Positions 18,133 to 29,009 of a DNA stretch of 64,000 nt are shown in pieces. Made by a program: the position numbers and the translations under genes. A model generated the notes under the pieces. That model was not told the DNA's origin, ran no database searches, and worked only from the letters and a program-made list of their open reading frames with translations. How positions within the stretch are numbered: position 1 is the first letter of the stretch; the number at the start of each line of letters is the position of its first letter. This stretch comes from Pelagomonas calceolata (Eukaryota > Sar > Pelagophyceae > Pelagomonadales > Pelagomonadaceae), in contig CAKKNE010000001.1 in assembly GCA_918797485.1 (NCBI GenBank), positions 2,108,001 to 2,172,000 of the forward strand, in the 5' to 3' direction.

Positions 18133-21100
18133 TCAAGTGGGCGCCGCCGACGACGCCGGCGCAGGAGGCAAGGGCTCCTTCGCGGGCGACGGCCACGCGG
18201 GCACCTTCGGCAAATAAGAGACGGGGTCCGTGGACCGCGGCGCCGAGTCGCTGGACGCGGACGAGCCCGGCGAGCCGCCGGCCTCGGCCGCGGGCGCCGG
18301 CGCCTCGGCGACAACCGGCGGCGCCAGTACCGTCACCCAGCCGCGCTGGATGTCGTATTTCAGATCGGCCTTCGTGCCGCCCAGCGCGACGTACTCGCGC
18401 GCCGTCGTCGCCGCCTTGTACAGCTCGTAGCGCTCCGCGGACTTGCCCTTCTTCGGGTTCTCCTGCCGGACGGAAATCGGCGCCGCCCGTTCGATGAGCA
18501 ACGCGGCGTCGCGCGTCTGCGGCGACGGCCGCGGCCGTTTCCGCTTTTTCGTCTCGCCGTCCGAGCCCCGGTCGTCGAACGACACCGGCCCGTCGTGCCG
18601 CGGCAGGGCCGCCCGTCTCTTGAGGCGGTCCGCGCGCGAGGGCTTCCTTTCCACGTCCGTTTCAACGGGCCGCAGCGCGAGCTGCCTCCTTGTATGTATG
18701 GCCGCGGCGTTGGCGTGGGCCGCGTCGTTGACGTCGCAGGCCGGCGCGTCCTCCGAGTCGTAGTCGACCAAACGCGCGTCCCTCGCTAGAATGTAGCCGT
18801 TGCCGTCGCACAACGCTAATAAACGCAGCGCCGCGCCCGCGAGGTCGAACGACCTAGCTTTGCCCGTGCCTGCGTCGACGGCGTTCTCGCGGCGATGGCG
18901 TCGATGGCGTGGAGTGGCGTAGAACACGCCATCGCCGCGACGCGTCGACGGCGTCAGCAACGGCATCGCGTGGCGGGGGCACAGAGCACGCCATCGCCGC
19001 GACGCGTTGACAGCAACACGACGTCGTGTCGAAGAAACAAAAAGGACGCGGCCAAAGCACGGTGCCAGATCGTGCAGCCCTTGCGCGCCATGGCGTAGAG
19101 TAACAATTCGCCCCCCTCGAAGTGCGCCGACGACGCGGGCACGACGACCGCCGGTACTAAATCTTCCCGGCAGATCGGCCCATCACTAATCACGTACTCG
19201 AGGCACTGCTTCTTCGCGTACCAATCATCAATACGGCCGTCCCACCTGACTCTGTATTTGGCGAAGCCGCCTCCCGGTAAGGGCCCGGAACCTTCCTCCA
19301 CAATACCGTACATAGTACCGTACTCTAGCCACCTCCTCCGACACTTCTGGCCGATGCTTACAGTAGAAGAGCGCTCCACTAACAAGGAAGACGTCGGGTC
19401 GTCCGGGGCCTGGGCTAGCCGTCGCGAGTCGACCCAATCTCTGCGAGATACCCACACAACATCACCCTCGCGCGACGCCCAGGTCTCGATGGGCAGCTCC
19501 CTCCGCAATTCCTCGAGGCAGTGCTCGCGGAAGTTGCCCTTCTCGAAGGGCGGCAATGATGGTACGGACCTTGCTACTAAATCTAGAACAATTCTCTTGA
19601 CCGCGGCTCTAGATGGAGGCGCCGCGTCGCACTCCTCAAATTTATCATTCATCGTCTCGTGATCCAAGCACAGGTCGTTCAAGGACGGCGAGAAGGCGAA
19701 GTCGTCGAAGCCTAGCAGGCGTAGCTTGACGTCCAAAGCCAAAAATAAAATACGTCGTCTGAGGTCGGGCGGGATCGCTAATGATAACCGACCTTTGGAG
19801 ACGGCGCCGGCCGCGGCCGCCAACACTTCGAGGTTCTCGAGGCCATCTTCTCCTTGCGCCCCTTCCGGTATTCGCGTGACGAGTCGAGCGCCATTCACTA
19901 GGTCATCAACCTCGTACACACCGCCTCGCTGGACATACTCGTAGCACGCCGGCGCGACGTCCGGCGAGCCCTTCCTTAGTACATTTACTGAATGATGTAG
20001 TCGAGCGTTCCTGGCTACTCGTTCGGCCACGTCGCCCGCTCGCGGTATGAATCGAGGCGCCTCGTAGCGCGGACCGCCTACATCATGGCCTCGCGCTCGT
20101 AACGCTCGTCTCGCTAATTCAGGAGCACTCAACCCGTCCGGCGCGTCGCTCATGTCCTGCCTCGGTTCGAGAGATGACGCAATTTCATCTAGCTCCAACT
20201 CTTCCGACTGACCGTTTAGGTAAAACACCTGGAAGATGTCCAAATGCTCGTAGGTCTTGCCGTCCTTGATGACTTGACCACGCGTCCTCTCGTGGGACAT
20301 GACGACGCCGACGATGGCGCCTCGCAACCCTTTGGGGCATTCCGCGGACTGGCTCTCGCCGTAGCCGTCCCGGTCGCGGCCGCGCAATACGGCTGAACGT
20401 AGTCGCGCGTAGCCCAGTTTCAGGCCCGGACAAATAGAATCGGGGCCGAGCGTCTCGCCCGGCTTCGCTCGAGCTTTACAAGCCTCGCGCATCTCGTGCG
20501 GCGCCCAGTCCTCGCGCCACGCGTTTAGGGAGGACACGGCGTAGGCGCAGCGCTCCTCCGTCGTGACCTGTGTGTTTTTTGTGTGTCTGACGCCATCGAC
20601 GCGCCGACGCGATACGACGGACGCCGCAATGCATACGTGGTAGCCGAAGGTATACTCGAACTCCTTGTGCGGCGTCGCGAACTCCGCGGGTCTATAAACG
20701 TGGGACAGCGGCGCCGTCGGCAGGCGACAGAACCCGAGCGCTTCGCACTGTTGGACGTCTTTGGGCGCCATCCGGTCGTGGCCGGAAGAAGAAAAGTAAA
20801 TCAAAGAGTACCGTTCGCCCTTGAACGGCAGCGTGCAGTGCGGCTGGTTCCCGTTGAACAACCTCAATTCATTCCTACAAGGCAAGACACCGCGATCGGC
20901 CGTCCAGAGCTCGCCGCCCGTAAATTCACCTAGGGCTATAATCGCAGAAGGGCCGTCGTTCGATTTGTCGGTGTGCATCGCTGAGGCATAAGCGTAGTTC
21001 AGCTGGATCGACGCGAAGGGGAAGCCCTCCGGTAAAATTTTGTCCCCGAACTCGGCCAACAATCGCGCCAACCGCGGCTGCCGTCGCGTCCAGCCCGACG

Positions 21101-21464
21101 GCCGCGCCGGCGCGTGCGAGCGCGAGAGCGCCCCCAGCGTGATGGACCGCACGGCGACGTCCTCGTCGGTCCGCACGTTTTTTCGGTCCTCGTTCTCCTG
21201 CACCTCGCACCGCCGCAGACACGCGAGTACCGTCTCGGCCGTGACCTCGCTCGGCACTTCGTCGAGATCATTATCTTTGTCGCGCTCGCGCTCGGCCCAG
21301 GCTCTTGGCGAGATTTCGAGCTTCGGTGGCTTTGCTTCTGTCGGCTGTGGCGCGTCGAGCGTCGACGCCGGCGGTTTCGCGTCCGCCGGGCCGGCCGGCG
21401 GCGCGGCTTCCGTCGATGCTGCTTGCGCGTCGGTCACCGATTGTGCGGGCGGCGCGCTTTCCAT
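18133..21464 (-). CDS. 2OG-Fe(II) oxygenase-like protein with C-terminal SH3-like domain
   Basis: Exons 21464-20637, 20567-19061 and 18869-18133 give about 1023 residues. Around residues 165-255 the run ASAMHTDKSNDGPSAIIALG, then FTGGELW, then FNGNQPHCTLPFKGERYSLI has the HxD...H...R order of a 2-oxoglutarate/Fe(II) dioxygenase, in a layout recalling the TET/JBP-like branch. If active it would hydroxylate an unknown substrate. Residues about 690-800 include VGQKCRRRW-like and GIVEEGSG...YRVRWDGRIDDWY, a Tudor/SH3-like module. The rest is helical and charged, ending in a Pro/Ser-rich tail. The start is the first ATG (MESAPPAQSV). Introns (69 bp and 191 bp, both GT-AG) carry introner cores. Confidence 0.65.
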
Positions 21465-22010
21465 CGCTGCTGCTCGCGACCGCTCCTTTAGCTTCGGATG
21501 CTGCAGGCCTGCCACAGCTTTTGCAAAATCTAGCAGCTCTCCGCACAGCTGCTTGCACTGAGTCTTGAGGACTATTTATTCTTCGAGTTCTCACGTACTC
21601 TAAGGCTGCCGCGACGGGTCGTTAATGCGATTTGCGGACGGCACTGCCTTCCATCCCTGAGAGCCAAAGCGCAGCTCGTGGGTTGCGAGGGCGTCTAGAA
21701 AGGTAGCGAGCGTGGGTTCGATGCGTCTTGCGGGTTGAATCGTCCTGCCCTTCGGTCTGAAATCAAAACGGGTTTTGCAGCAATTTTTTTTTCCTTCTGC
21801 GCGCGTTTGCTGTCAGCTGCGCACGCCCAGCAGCAGCTAAATAGCTCCATTTTTGCAAGCACGTATCGCAGCCATCAAAAGAACGGCACGAAACGCCGCT
21901 CCAAAGTAGCCAGCAGAGCCCAAGAGAGGCAGCAGGCCAGCACGCCGTCGACGCGCGCAACAGCACCAAGCCGCAGCAGCACGCCACCGGCGCGCCCAAA
22001 AATAACAAAA
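21465..22010. other. Divergent promoter region
   Basis: It separates the oxygenase-like gene (minus) from the ADP/ATP carrier gene (plus). The carrier's reading frame is open back to 21735, but the peptide upstream of the chosen start is low-complexity and there is no conserved carrier sequence in it. Two AG/CAG-rich tracts occur near 21900-21990. Confidence 0.4.
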
Positions 22011-22880
22011 ATGTCCGTCACCAAGTCCGGCGTCGGCCCCGCCGAGTTCGCGAAAGACCTCGTATTAGGCGGCAGCAGCGGCTGCCTCGCGAAGACGATC
22101 TGCGCGCCCCTGGAACGCGTGAAAATCGTCTTGCAAACGGCGAAAAGCAACGACGGCATGCTGCGCACGGCCCAATCGATCGTCCGAGACCAGGGCACGA
22201 CGGCGCTCTGGCGCGGCAACCTGACGAACTGCGCTCGATATTTCCCGACGCAAGCCATCAACTTCGCGTGCAAGGAGCGCTACCAGAAGCTCCTCGTGCC
22301 TGATCGAGCGAACGGCTTCGCGCCGTGGTTCCTTGGATATCTCGCGGCCGGCGGGGCGGCAGGCGCCACCTCGTTAACAGTGGTCTACCCGCTCGAGTTC
22401 GCCTATACGCGCTTAGCCGCGGACGTCGGTTCAAAAAAACAGTTCAACGGGTTGTTGGACGTCGTGAAGCAAATCCGGGCGAAGGAAGGTATAGGAGGCT
22501 TGTACCGGGGCTATCCCGTGTCCGTTGTCGGGATTGTTGTTTACAGGGCGGGCTACTTCGGTTTTTATGATGCGGGAAAACAAGTCTTCTTTACCGATGG
22601 AGGGAAAGATACGTCAGTGTTCCTGAAGTTTGGACTGGCCTTGTGCGTCGACATCTCCGCGGCCGTGTTTGCTTATCCGGTCGATACCGTTAGAAGGCGC
22701 CTCATGATGCAGTCCGGTGCTTCTAGTGTAGAGTTCGACGGCGCGGCGAGCGCCGTGCGGCACATCTACAAAAAGGAGGGCGTCGGCGGCTTCTTTCGGG
22801 GGTGCATGGCGAACAACGTGCGGGCGATCGCGTCGGCGCTCGTGCTCGTGTTGTATGATGAGGCGAAGAAGTACGTCTGA
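22011..22880 (+). CDS. Mitochondrial ADP/ATP carrier
   Basis: Intronless, 289 residues from MSVTKSGVGPAEFAKDLVLG. It exchanges cytosolic ADP for matrix ATP across the inner mitochondrial membrane. Three carrier repeats are visible with signatures PLERVK, PLEFAYTR and PVDTVRRRLMM. The last corresponds to the RRRMMM hallmark of ADP/ATP carriers with one conservative change (Leu for Met). Length fits the family (about 300). The ATG at 22011 is preceded by aacaaaa, and starting here leaves the usual short N-terminus before helix 1. Confidence 0.95.
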   Translation: MSVTKSGVGPAEFAKDLVLGGSSGCLAKTICAPLERVKIVLQTAKSNDGMLRTAQSIVRDQGTTALWRGNLTNCARYFPTQAINFACKERYQKLLVPDRANGFAPWFLGYLAAGGAAGATSLTVVYPLEFAYTRLAADVGSKKQFNGLLDVVKQIRAKEGIGGLYRGYPVSVVGIVVYRAGYFGFYDAGKQVFFTDGGKDTSVFLKFGLALCVDISAAVFAYPVDTVRRRLMMQSGASSVEFDGAASAVRHIYKKEGVGGFFRGCMANNVRAIASALVLVLYDEAKKYV

Positions 22881-22927
22881 GTTCGGTTTTGGGGTGTGTG
22901 GTGTAATGTACATTCTCTTACTGAGGC

Positions 22928-23050
22928 CTAGCGGCGGCGGGGGGAGCGCCTCGACGGTGTGGCGGCGGCGGGCTCGTCGCGGCGGCGCTTCTTTGTCTTG
23001 TACGTGCGGGGCATCAGCTGCCCGTCGACGACCGGGTTCGTGTGGCGGCG
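22928..23050 (-). CDS. Possible C-terminal exon of a small basic protein
   Basis: On the minus strand the frame reads LEGRRHTNPVVDGQL, MPRTYKTKKRRRDE and a basic tail to a stop at 22928. It has a credible coding look but no ATG except the internal one before PRTYKTKK, so it is either a 28-residue peptide or the last exon of a gene I cannot join. It sits between two convergent genes. Confidence 0.25.
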   Translation of the reverse strand, partial: RRHTNPVVDGQLMPRTYKTKKRRRDEPAAATPSRRSPRRR

Positions 23051-23152
23051 GCCTTCGAGGCCCGCGAGCAAAGGAAAAATATAGATATGCGCTCGCTTAC
23101 GCGGCCCGGACAATTAGGATTAGGGGAGATAAGGGCGGGAAGCAGCACCGTG

Positions 23153-24389
23153 TCACGACGAGGCGTCGCCGCGCGCGTCCTCGACGTCGTCGTCGACCTC
23201 GCGTGTTGACGGACGCGGCGCGCGCGGCGGTAATGTGGGAGGTAACGGCGGCGGCGCGCCGCCCTGCTCCATGAGAGCTGCTCTTAACTCGAGGATGTGG
23301 TGCAGCAGGCTCCGTTCCCGCTCCTCGGCCGCGACCAATCGCTTAGCTAACACACTATCTCTCCCATGGCTCTCAACGGTAGCCTTCACGATGGAGTCCA
23401 CAATGGCGTGGGCCGTCGGCTCGGCCCGGCCAATATGATGTTCATCTCCATCTTCCGAATTCGAGGACCCGCGTTGCGACCCACCAGACGAGTCTCCTGA
23501 CGAACCAGATCCAGACGACGACGTCACGATCTGCTGCTTGCGCGCGGCGAAGGGCTCGTCCTTCGTCGACGAATTTGAGAGGTCGGAGACGCCCCGCTTG
23601 ACGACGTCGCGAAGCTCCTCGCGCAACGCCTCGTTCTCCTTCGTGAGGCGCGCGCACTGCGCGTCGGCGCGCCCCTGGGCCGACTGGATGGCGCCCATGG
23701 CTAGAGCTCGTAAACCGTCGAACTTCTCGCCCTCGCTCAACGCTTCCCGCGTCGCGGCGGCCACGGACGCGGCGCTCTCAGCTAGAATACGGTCGCGGTC
23801 CCTCCGGTGCTCGTCACAGGTCCTTCTCACGGCCTTGAGGATCGCCGCCGTTTTTCGCGAGAGGGCGTCCCGCGCCTCTCGAGCAGCTTGGTCGCGCGCG
23901 CGTTGGAGAGCAACGTCAGCGTCCGTCGAGGCGTCTCTCGTCGCTACATATGAAGCGAAGCGGTCTGCTAATTTGGTGCGCGCGGCGGCGTCGGGGACCT
24001 GCGATGGCGTCGCGTCGATGGCGTGCCGGGATCGACGAACTGATGCGCGAGACGCGGCATTTTACAACAGCGGCCAGTTCCTCCAGGAACGCCCGCTCGG
24101 CGCCCCGCTCGTCGTCCTCGGCCTCGAGGAAGCTTGAGACGAGCTCCTCCTTCTCGGATGAAGACGCGTGGCGCGCGACGTCGCTGAGGTAGGCCTCGAG
24201 CTCGACCGGCTTCGTCGAAAAGGCCACGCCGTTCGTCGCGCCGAGGCGCGTGGCGCGGGCATGAAAAGCGTCGAGCTGGGCCTGGTCCTTGACGGCGTTC
24301 CAGGTCCGGCCGTCGCGCGAGACGCGCAGTTTGTAGCTCTCATTTTTTTGGCCGTCGCTCTCTACACTAATCTCGTAGCTTGACGCCAT
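23153..24389 (-). CDS. PX-like N-terminal domain plus coiled-coil protein
   Basis: Exons 24389-24066 and 23998-23153 join in frame to about 389 residues. Residues 1-50 (MASSYEISVESDGQKNESYK, then LRVSRDGRTWNAVKDQAQLD) resemble the start of a PX-like or similar beta-sandwich domain, though key phosphoinositide residues cannot be confirmed. A long coiled coil follows (about 90-210), then a Ser/Gly-rich linker (TSSSGSGSSGDSSGG), a second helix (LVAAEERERSLLHHILELRA) and a Pro-rich acidic tail. The 67-bp intron (23999-24065) is GT-AG and contains the CGCCATCGACGCGACGCCATCG-type core, split over two lines of the sequence. A membrane-trafficking adaptor is possible; no family is claimed. Confidence 0.6.
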
Positions 24390-24785
24390 TCTTTCGACAG
24401 CAGCAGGGCGGCGTGGCCAAGGAGGGGCACAGGAGCAGCCGCCCGAAGCCTGTTGTGCAGCTTTTTGTTGTGTAAATCGTCCAAGTGCGCCGACTTGGCT
24501 GAAGTGCGTACATGCCAAGGGCAACCCTTCGCGAGCGCCTCTAGCAGTCGTCAGGGCACCGCTTTGGAGCTTCTATTGGCCAAGGAGAGGCCTACGAAAA
24601 AAATCGGGCGAAAAAACCCGCACCGCTACCCAGAACGCTCGGAGCACACAAGATCCGGACACGAACAGCCATCTAGTACCCCACGGACGCCTCGACGCAC
24701 GCCTCCCACGACAACAACCAGAGGTCGTTTGCCCACGACGAAGGCTGGTGGTGTATCGCAATAGCGCAGCCCAAACGACGCAGCG

Positions 24786-26657
24786 ATGGACAGCAAAGTC
24801 ACCGTAGCCGTGCGCTGCCGCCCGCTCATGCCCCGCGAAGAGCGGGCCGGCGCCGAGGCCGTGGTAGTATTGACAGACCGCCAGGTGAGTGTAGGAGACC
24901 CAGTGGAGCTCGCGGCGCGCGGCTCGTCGCCGATCCTGGGGCGAAACTTCGCCTTTGACTTGGTGCTGGGCGGCGACAGCCAGGCGGAAGTCCACGAGAC
25001 GCTGGGCGTGCCTTTGTTAAGACATGCGTGGCGAGGCCTCAACGCGAGCATCTTCGCTTATGGGCAAACAGGTAGTGGCAAGACCTACTCCATGACGGGT
25101 GGTGACGGTGATGAGCGAGGTATCATTCCTAGGGTTTGTGAGGGTTTGTGGGACGCCGCGGACGCCCATTCCGCAACGCACGAGACCACGGTGGAAGCTT
25201 CATATATGGAGGTATACAATGAACGCGTCCGCGATTTACTGGTACCGACCGGAAGACCCTTAAAAGTAAGGGAGCACCCGACGAAGGGTGCGTGCGTTCC
25301 TGAACTCACGGTGGTGAGGGTGCGAGGAAGAAATGAATTAGCTGAGCTACTAAGCGTCGGGAGTGACGCTAGAGCAACAGCAGCAACTAGGGGAAATGCC
25401 CGGTCCAGTCGTAGTCATGCGGTCGTGTCGTTGGTCGTATCACGACGAAGGAGAAGCGGTTCTTCGGAAGGTATTACTGAAGAGGGCTGGTGGTCCGGCC
25501 TCGATGCACCTGGATCATGTACATCAACGATCAGATTGGTCGATTTGGCAGGGTCGGAGCGCGTGGCCGTGACGGGCACGGACGGCGCCCGTCTCCAAGA
25601 GGCCAAGGCCATCAACAAATCATTAGCGGCGCTATGCGATGTGGTCAGTGCACTGGCAGCCAACTCAAGAAAGAAGAAGGCCTTCGTGCCTTATCGGAAT
25701 TCAGCGTTAACCTGGCTCCTCAAGGACTCGCTGGGGGGCAACGCCCACGCGGCCATGCTTGCTACTGTATCCCCTTCCGATAGGCACTTCGAGGAGACCG
25801 TGGCAACGTTGAAATACGCCTTTAGAGCAAGACGCGTGAAATGTCGAGCGACGGTGAATCTGGTGGAGGACCTGCCCGAGGAGGTCTTACCGTCACCTCC
25901 ATCACCCGCGGTCGTCGTCAGACGGAGCTCGCCGCGGCGGTCGCCGCAACAGCCGAAGCAAGTGAGGTGGCCTCGATTGACCAACCTCAACCCGGACCCG
26001 GCGTTTGCGGGAGCGGCCTGGGCGCCGATCCGGGATGGGGCGACGGTATTAGGTTGCACGGCCGAGGCCGATTGCGTGGTCCGAGGGTCAGGCGTCGCGC
26101 CGCGGCATGCCGTCGTTTGTTGTTCCTCAGCTCAAGGAGTTGTGGTTTTATGTGCTCTACCAGGAGCGGAGACGCACGTCGACGGCAACCGAGTCGCCAT
26201 GGACGAGCGCGAAGCTACAAGACTAGAACACGGCAGTCGCGTCGTGTTGGCAAGACGGCTAGCTTTCAGGTATGAAGCTAGACAGGACGAGTCACTGGAC
26301 GCCTTTGATGCCACAGACGCCTGGCACGCGGCCATCGCCGAGGTCTCGCAGAAAGGCAGTGGTGCTTTCGCCGACGAGTTCCGAGGCCTGTCGCAGCTCG
26401 ACGACGAGGAGGCCTCACAACCAGCTCGGGCGGCGTCGCCGGACCCTCCGGAGTACACGACGGCGCGCGCGCCGGACCCCGTGCCCCGCGTCGTCGTGGG
26501 CGGCGGCCCGTCGCCGCGCAAAAGTGCGCCGCGGCCGCTGACGCCGCCGCGGTCAGAAGCGCTTGGCGACGCGGACTTGGATGATTTGGCCGCGGCCCAA
26601 GCGCAGCTCGACGCGATACTGGGGGCGCCGCCGGCCTACGTGGCGTCGCGGCAGTAA
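24786..26657 (+). CDS. Kinesin-3-like motor protein with FHA domain
   Basis: Single exon, 623 residues. The motor domain (residues about 1-350) moves along microtubules by ATP hydrolysis. It shows the P-loop GQTGSGKTYSM, switch I NARSSRSHA, switch II LVDLAGSERV and YRNSALTWLLKDSLGGN. Residues about 405-495 look like an FHA domain (APRHAVV, then THVDGNRV and HGSRVVLAR), the fold that follows the motor in the KIF1/Unc104 group, which carries vesicles. The protein ends soon after, so it lacks the long stalk and PH domain of animal kinesin-3 and is a short form. It starts 396 bp from the divergent gene at 24389. Confidence 0.93.
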   Translation: MDSKVTVAVRCRPLMPREERAGAEAVVVLTDRQVSVGDPVELAARGSSPILGRNFAFDLVLGGDSQAEVHETLGVPLLRHAWRGLNASIFAYGQTGSGKTYSMTGGDGDERGIIPRVCEGLWDAADAHSATHETTVEASYMEVYNERVRDLLVPTGRPLKVREHPTKGACVPELTVVRVRGRNELAELLSVGSDARATAATRGNARSSRSHAVVSLVVSRRRRSGSSEGITEEGWWSGLDAPGSCTSTIRLVDLAGSERVAVTGTDGARLQEAKAINKSLAALCDVVSALAANSRKKKAFVPYRNSALTWLLKDSLGGNAHAAMLATVSPSDRHFEETVATLKYAFRARRVKCRATVNLVEDLPEEVLPSPPSPAVVVRRSSPRRSPQQPKQVRWPRLTNLNPDPAFAGAAWAPIRDGATVLGCTAEADCVVRGSGVAPRHAVVCCSSAQGVVVLCALPGAETHVDGNRVAMDEREATRLEHGSRVVLARRLAFRYEARQDESLDAFDATDAWHAAIAEVSQKGSGAFADEFRGLSQLDDEEASQPARAASPDPPEYTTARAPDPVPRVVVGGGPSPRKSAPRPLTPPRSEALGDADLDDLAAAQAQLDAILGAPPAYVASRQ

Positions 26658-26984
26658 GTCTAGTTTTCCTACTTGAGTCCTCGTTCCTCGTCGTCCGCGT
26701 CGGCTGCTCTCTTTCGCGCCGGCTCATCTGTCGTCGGAGTAGTGAGGGGGTTCTTTCTATTCGCCTGGTTCGGGCGCTTGCTAGTGTCTTAGGCCGCTAT
26801 CGGCTGGTTTTTATGTGGCACCTCGGGACTTGGCTTTGAGTTGCGTCTGTGGGCCACATTTCTGCACTTGCGCTGTTTAGCGGTCATTTCTGTACTTATA
26901 CCTTGCAAGCCAAGAGCAATCGCCGGTTCCTGGACCGTTTCACGGCGATTTTTTTAGGGCTCTCCGAGACAGGTTGATTAATAT

Positions 26985-27551
26985 ATGTACGTCCACCACG
27001 TCGACGGCGCGCCGCAAATAATCCACATGGAGTGCTCGCCGATCCGCCGCAACGCCGAGCGCCGCCGGACGGCGCACTTTGATCAAGTCACGCCCGGCGA
27101 GCCGTTCCGCACGCTCGCCGACGAGAGCCCCCTGAGCCTGGTCGGCGACGGCGACGAGAGCCCCCAGGGCCTCCGGCGCGAGGCGTCGGCCGCGACGGTC
27201 ATGGACCTCGAAGAAGCTCAAGAACTCCCCGAGGCGCCGACGCGGCCCGTCGCCTCGCCCGCCGAGTCCTACGATAGTCACCTCGAGGCCTTCCGCCCGG
27301 TCCAGGCCGGCGTCTTCTTCGGCGTCGAGAAGCTCAAAGGCGAGCCGACGTTCAACGGCTTCAGCCTCGGCGCCGAGCCGTCGACGCCGACGAAGCGCGC
27401 CTCGCCGAGCTTCATCTCGCCGGACGGCGTCGAGGGTTTCAACTTCGAGGGAGGGATCGACGAAGGCGACCTGTCGCCGACGAAGAAGACGAAGGTCAGG
27501 CGCGGTAGGGCCACGCCGCCGCAGCACAAGCTCCCGATCCTCTTCTTCTGA
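26985..27551 (+). CDS. Hypothetical acidic protein
   Basis: 188 residues from MYVHHVDGAPQIIHMECSPI, single exon. Ser/Thr-Pro pairs are frequent (ECSPIRR, EPSTPTKR, ASPSFISP, GDLSPTKKTK), so it may be a phosphorylated, largely disordered protein; the last part is basic (KKTKVRRGRA). A frame on the opposite strand covers the same span (26940-27656) but is Arg-rich and lacks this pattern. No family recognised. Confidence 0.55.
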   Translation: MYVHHVDGAPQIIHMECSPIRRNAERRRTAHFDQVTPGEPFRTLADESPLSLVGDGDESPQGLRREASAATVMDLEEAQELPEAPTRPVASPAESYDSHLEAFRPVQAGVFFGVEKLKGEPTFNGFSLGAEPSTPTKRASPSFISPDGVEGFNFEGGIDEGDLSPTKKTKVRRGRATPPQHKLPILFF

Positions 27552-27699
27552 ACGCGACGCCGCGGGACTGCCGTCTCGGTAGTCTAACCCCGCGGCGCGG
27601 CGCTCACCATCATCATGAACAATGTCCGTCCACTTCTCTCCCATTGCCTTCCCCATCTCCTACCACGTCTAATGTTTCGGAATTACAAATGAACACAAC

Positions 27700-29009
27700 T
27701 TACTCGTCACCCAACAACAGCGGCCCCAGCCGCGCCGCGTCGCCGCACCTCCTTAACCCCCAGAGCTCGAGGAGGTGCGCGAGGACGACGTCCGCGACGC
27801 CCGCGGCGCGCAGCTTATCCAGCGCGCGCGCGGCCTGGTTCCGGTAGAAGTCCTTCTGCGGCGCCGCGCGCGGCCGCTGCGTTTCAGGCGGCGGTGCCGC
27901 GTCGTCCCGGAGCGCCGCGTACCATTCCTCGAGGGGCGCGTAGCGCGTCGCGTGCACTTTCCGAGCGAAGGCCGGCGCGTCGTCCACGAACTCCGCGAGC
28001 GCCTCGACGAGGGGCCCGCCCGGGTCCGGCGTCTGGAAGACGACGGCGGCCCGCTTGGCCTGGGCCTGTGTGGAATTCAAATTTCGGCCGTCCCACGCGT
28101 TCGGCGCGACGTGCTCCCGTAGCTGCGTCTGCGCGATGGCGTGGTGTTTCCAGGCCATCGACGCGACGTCGTTGAAACCTAACTCACTGGTTGATTTCCA
28201 CACAGGCGTGCGCGGCCGGGAAGAAGGTGTTGATGGACGCGGAGAGGTCGCGGGCCTGCGTCGCGTGTTTTGTGATCTTTCGCACTGCCGCGGCTCTCTC
28301 GCGAGACCCGTAGACTCTCTGACGGCCACGTCGACGACGTGTCGCGGCGACGAGCAGCCGTCTCGGGACGCCATCGACGCGGACGACGCGCCTCGCAGTG
28401 GTGGAACCAGAAGGCCGGGATCGCCAGCGCGTCGCCGGGTTCGAGGACGACGTCGAGGTCCGGGTCCGGCATCTCCTCAACGTCGATCTGCGCTTTCCGG
28501 GCGAGCGGGTGCGCGTCGGGGAAGGGCCTCATGGTCCAGTGAGATGATGGCGCCCAGCACCTGATTCGCTTCGTGCCCACGCATTGGCCCAGAATATTGT
28601 CGGCGACGTCGTAGTGTGCCTGGGTCGTCGAGCCGTTCCCGCCGACCCAGAGTGAGGTCTTGCGCGGCAGCGCATCCACGACGTCGTCTCCCACAGCTCC
28701 GCGCCACCAGTCCGCGCCATCATTCTTGAAGGTTGTAGTGTAGTAGTAGTAGTCGCTGCTCTGGGATGCGCATTTGTCGAGGAGCTCGCCGCCCGTCAAC
28801 GTCTCCCACTCAACTCTAAAGCGGTCCGCGCCGACGGTCCGCTTCTTCGTATTCGAATCGTCCTCGCTGTAGCAGAACAGGCCTGTAACCGAGCGCTTCG
28901 CGACGAGTTGTGCCGGGAGCGCGTCCGCGAGGCTGACGTTTCGCAATTTTTGTCGTAGGGTCTGGCAGGCGACGAGGGCGGGCTTTTTTAGTGAGGATGA
29001 TGCTGCCAT
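27700..29009 (-). CDS. JmjC/cupin-like 2OG dioxygenase
   Basis: Exons 29009-28392, 28255-28214 and 28065-27700 give about 341 residues. The cupin core reads TSLWVGGNGSTTQAHYDVAD, with HxD, then CVGTKRIRCWAPS and PGDALAIPAFWFHHCEA with the second His, matching cupin_8/JmjC-type Fe(II)/2OG oxygenases that hydroxylate proteins or RNA. After the two introns the C-terminal helices follow (LVEALAEFVDDAPAFARKVH). Intron 1 (28256-28391) is GC-AG; intron 2 is a family-B introner. The first 13 codons lie inside a 196-bp tandem duplication, so a second copy of the start region exists upstream. Confidence 0.75.
28066..28213 (-). mobile_element. Introner, family B, in the JmjC-like gene
   Basis: Read on the minus strand the element begins CTGTGTGGAAATCAACCAG and ends AAATTTGAATTCCACACAG. 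The flanks GCGCACGC and GCCCAGGC match at 6 of 8 positions, as expected of an ageing 8-bp duplication. Taking the intron from the first base of the left flank gives a GC-AG intron and keeps the frame (FFPA-AQAKRAAVV). It has the same orientation to transcription as the copies at 31651 and 40860. Confidence 0.75.

Noticed and set aside
18954-21515. Reading the oxygenase-like gene as one uninterrupted 853-residue protein
   Set aside because: The segment at 20568-20636 has introner sequence and GT-AG borders, and the tail after 19061 becomes low-complexity while a gene-like exon follows at 18869.
26940-27656. 238-residue minus-strand frame
   Set aside because: It overlaps a better plus-strand frame with Ser/Thr-Pro motifs, and its own residues are Arg-rich shadow sequence.
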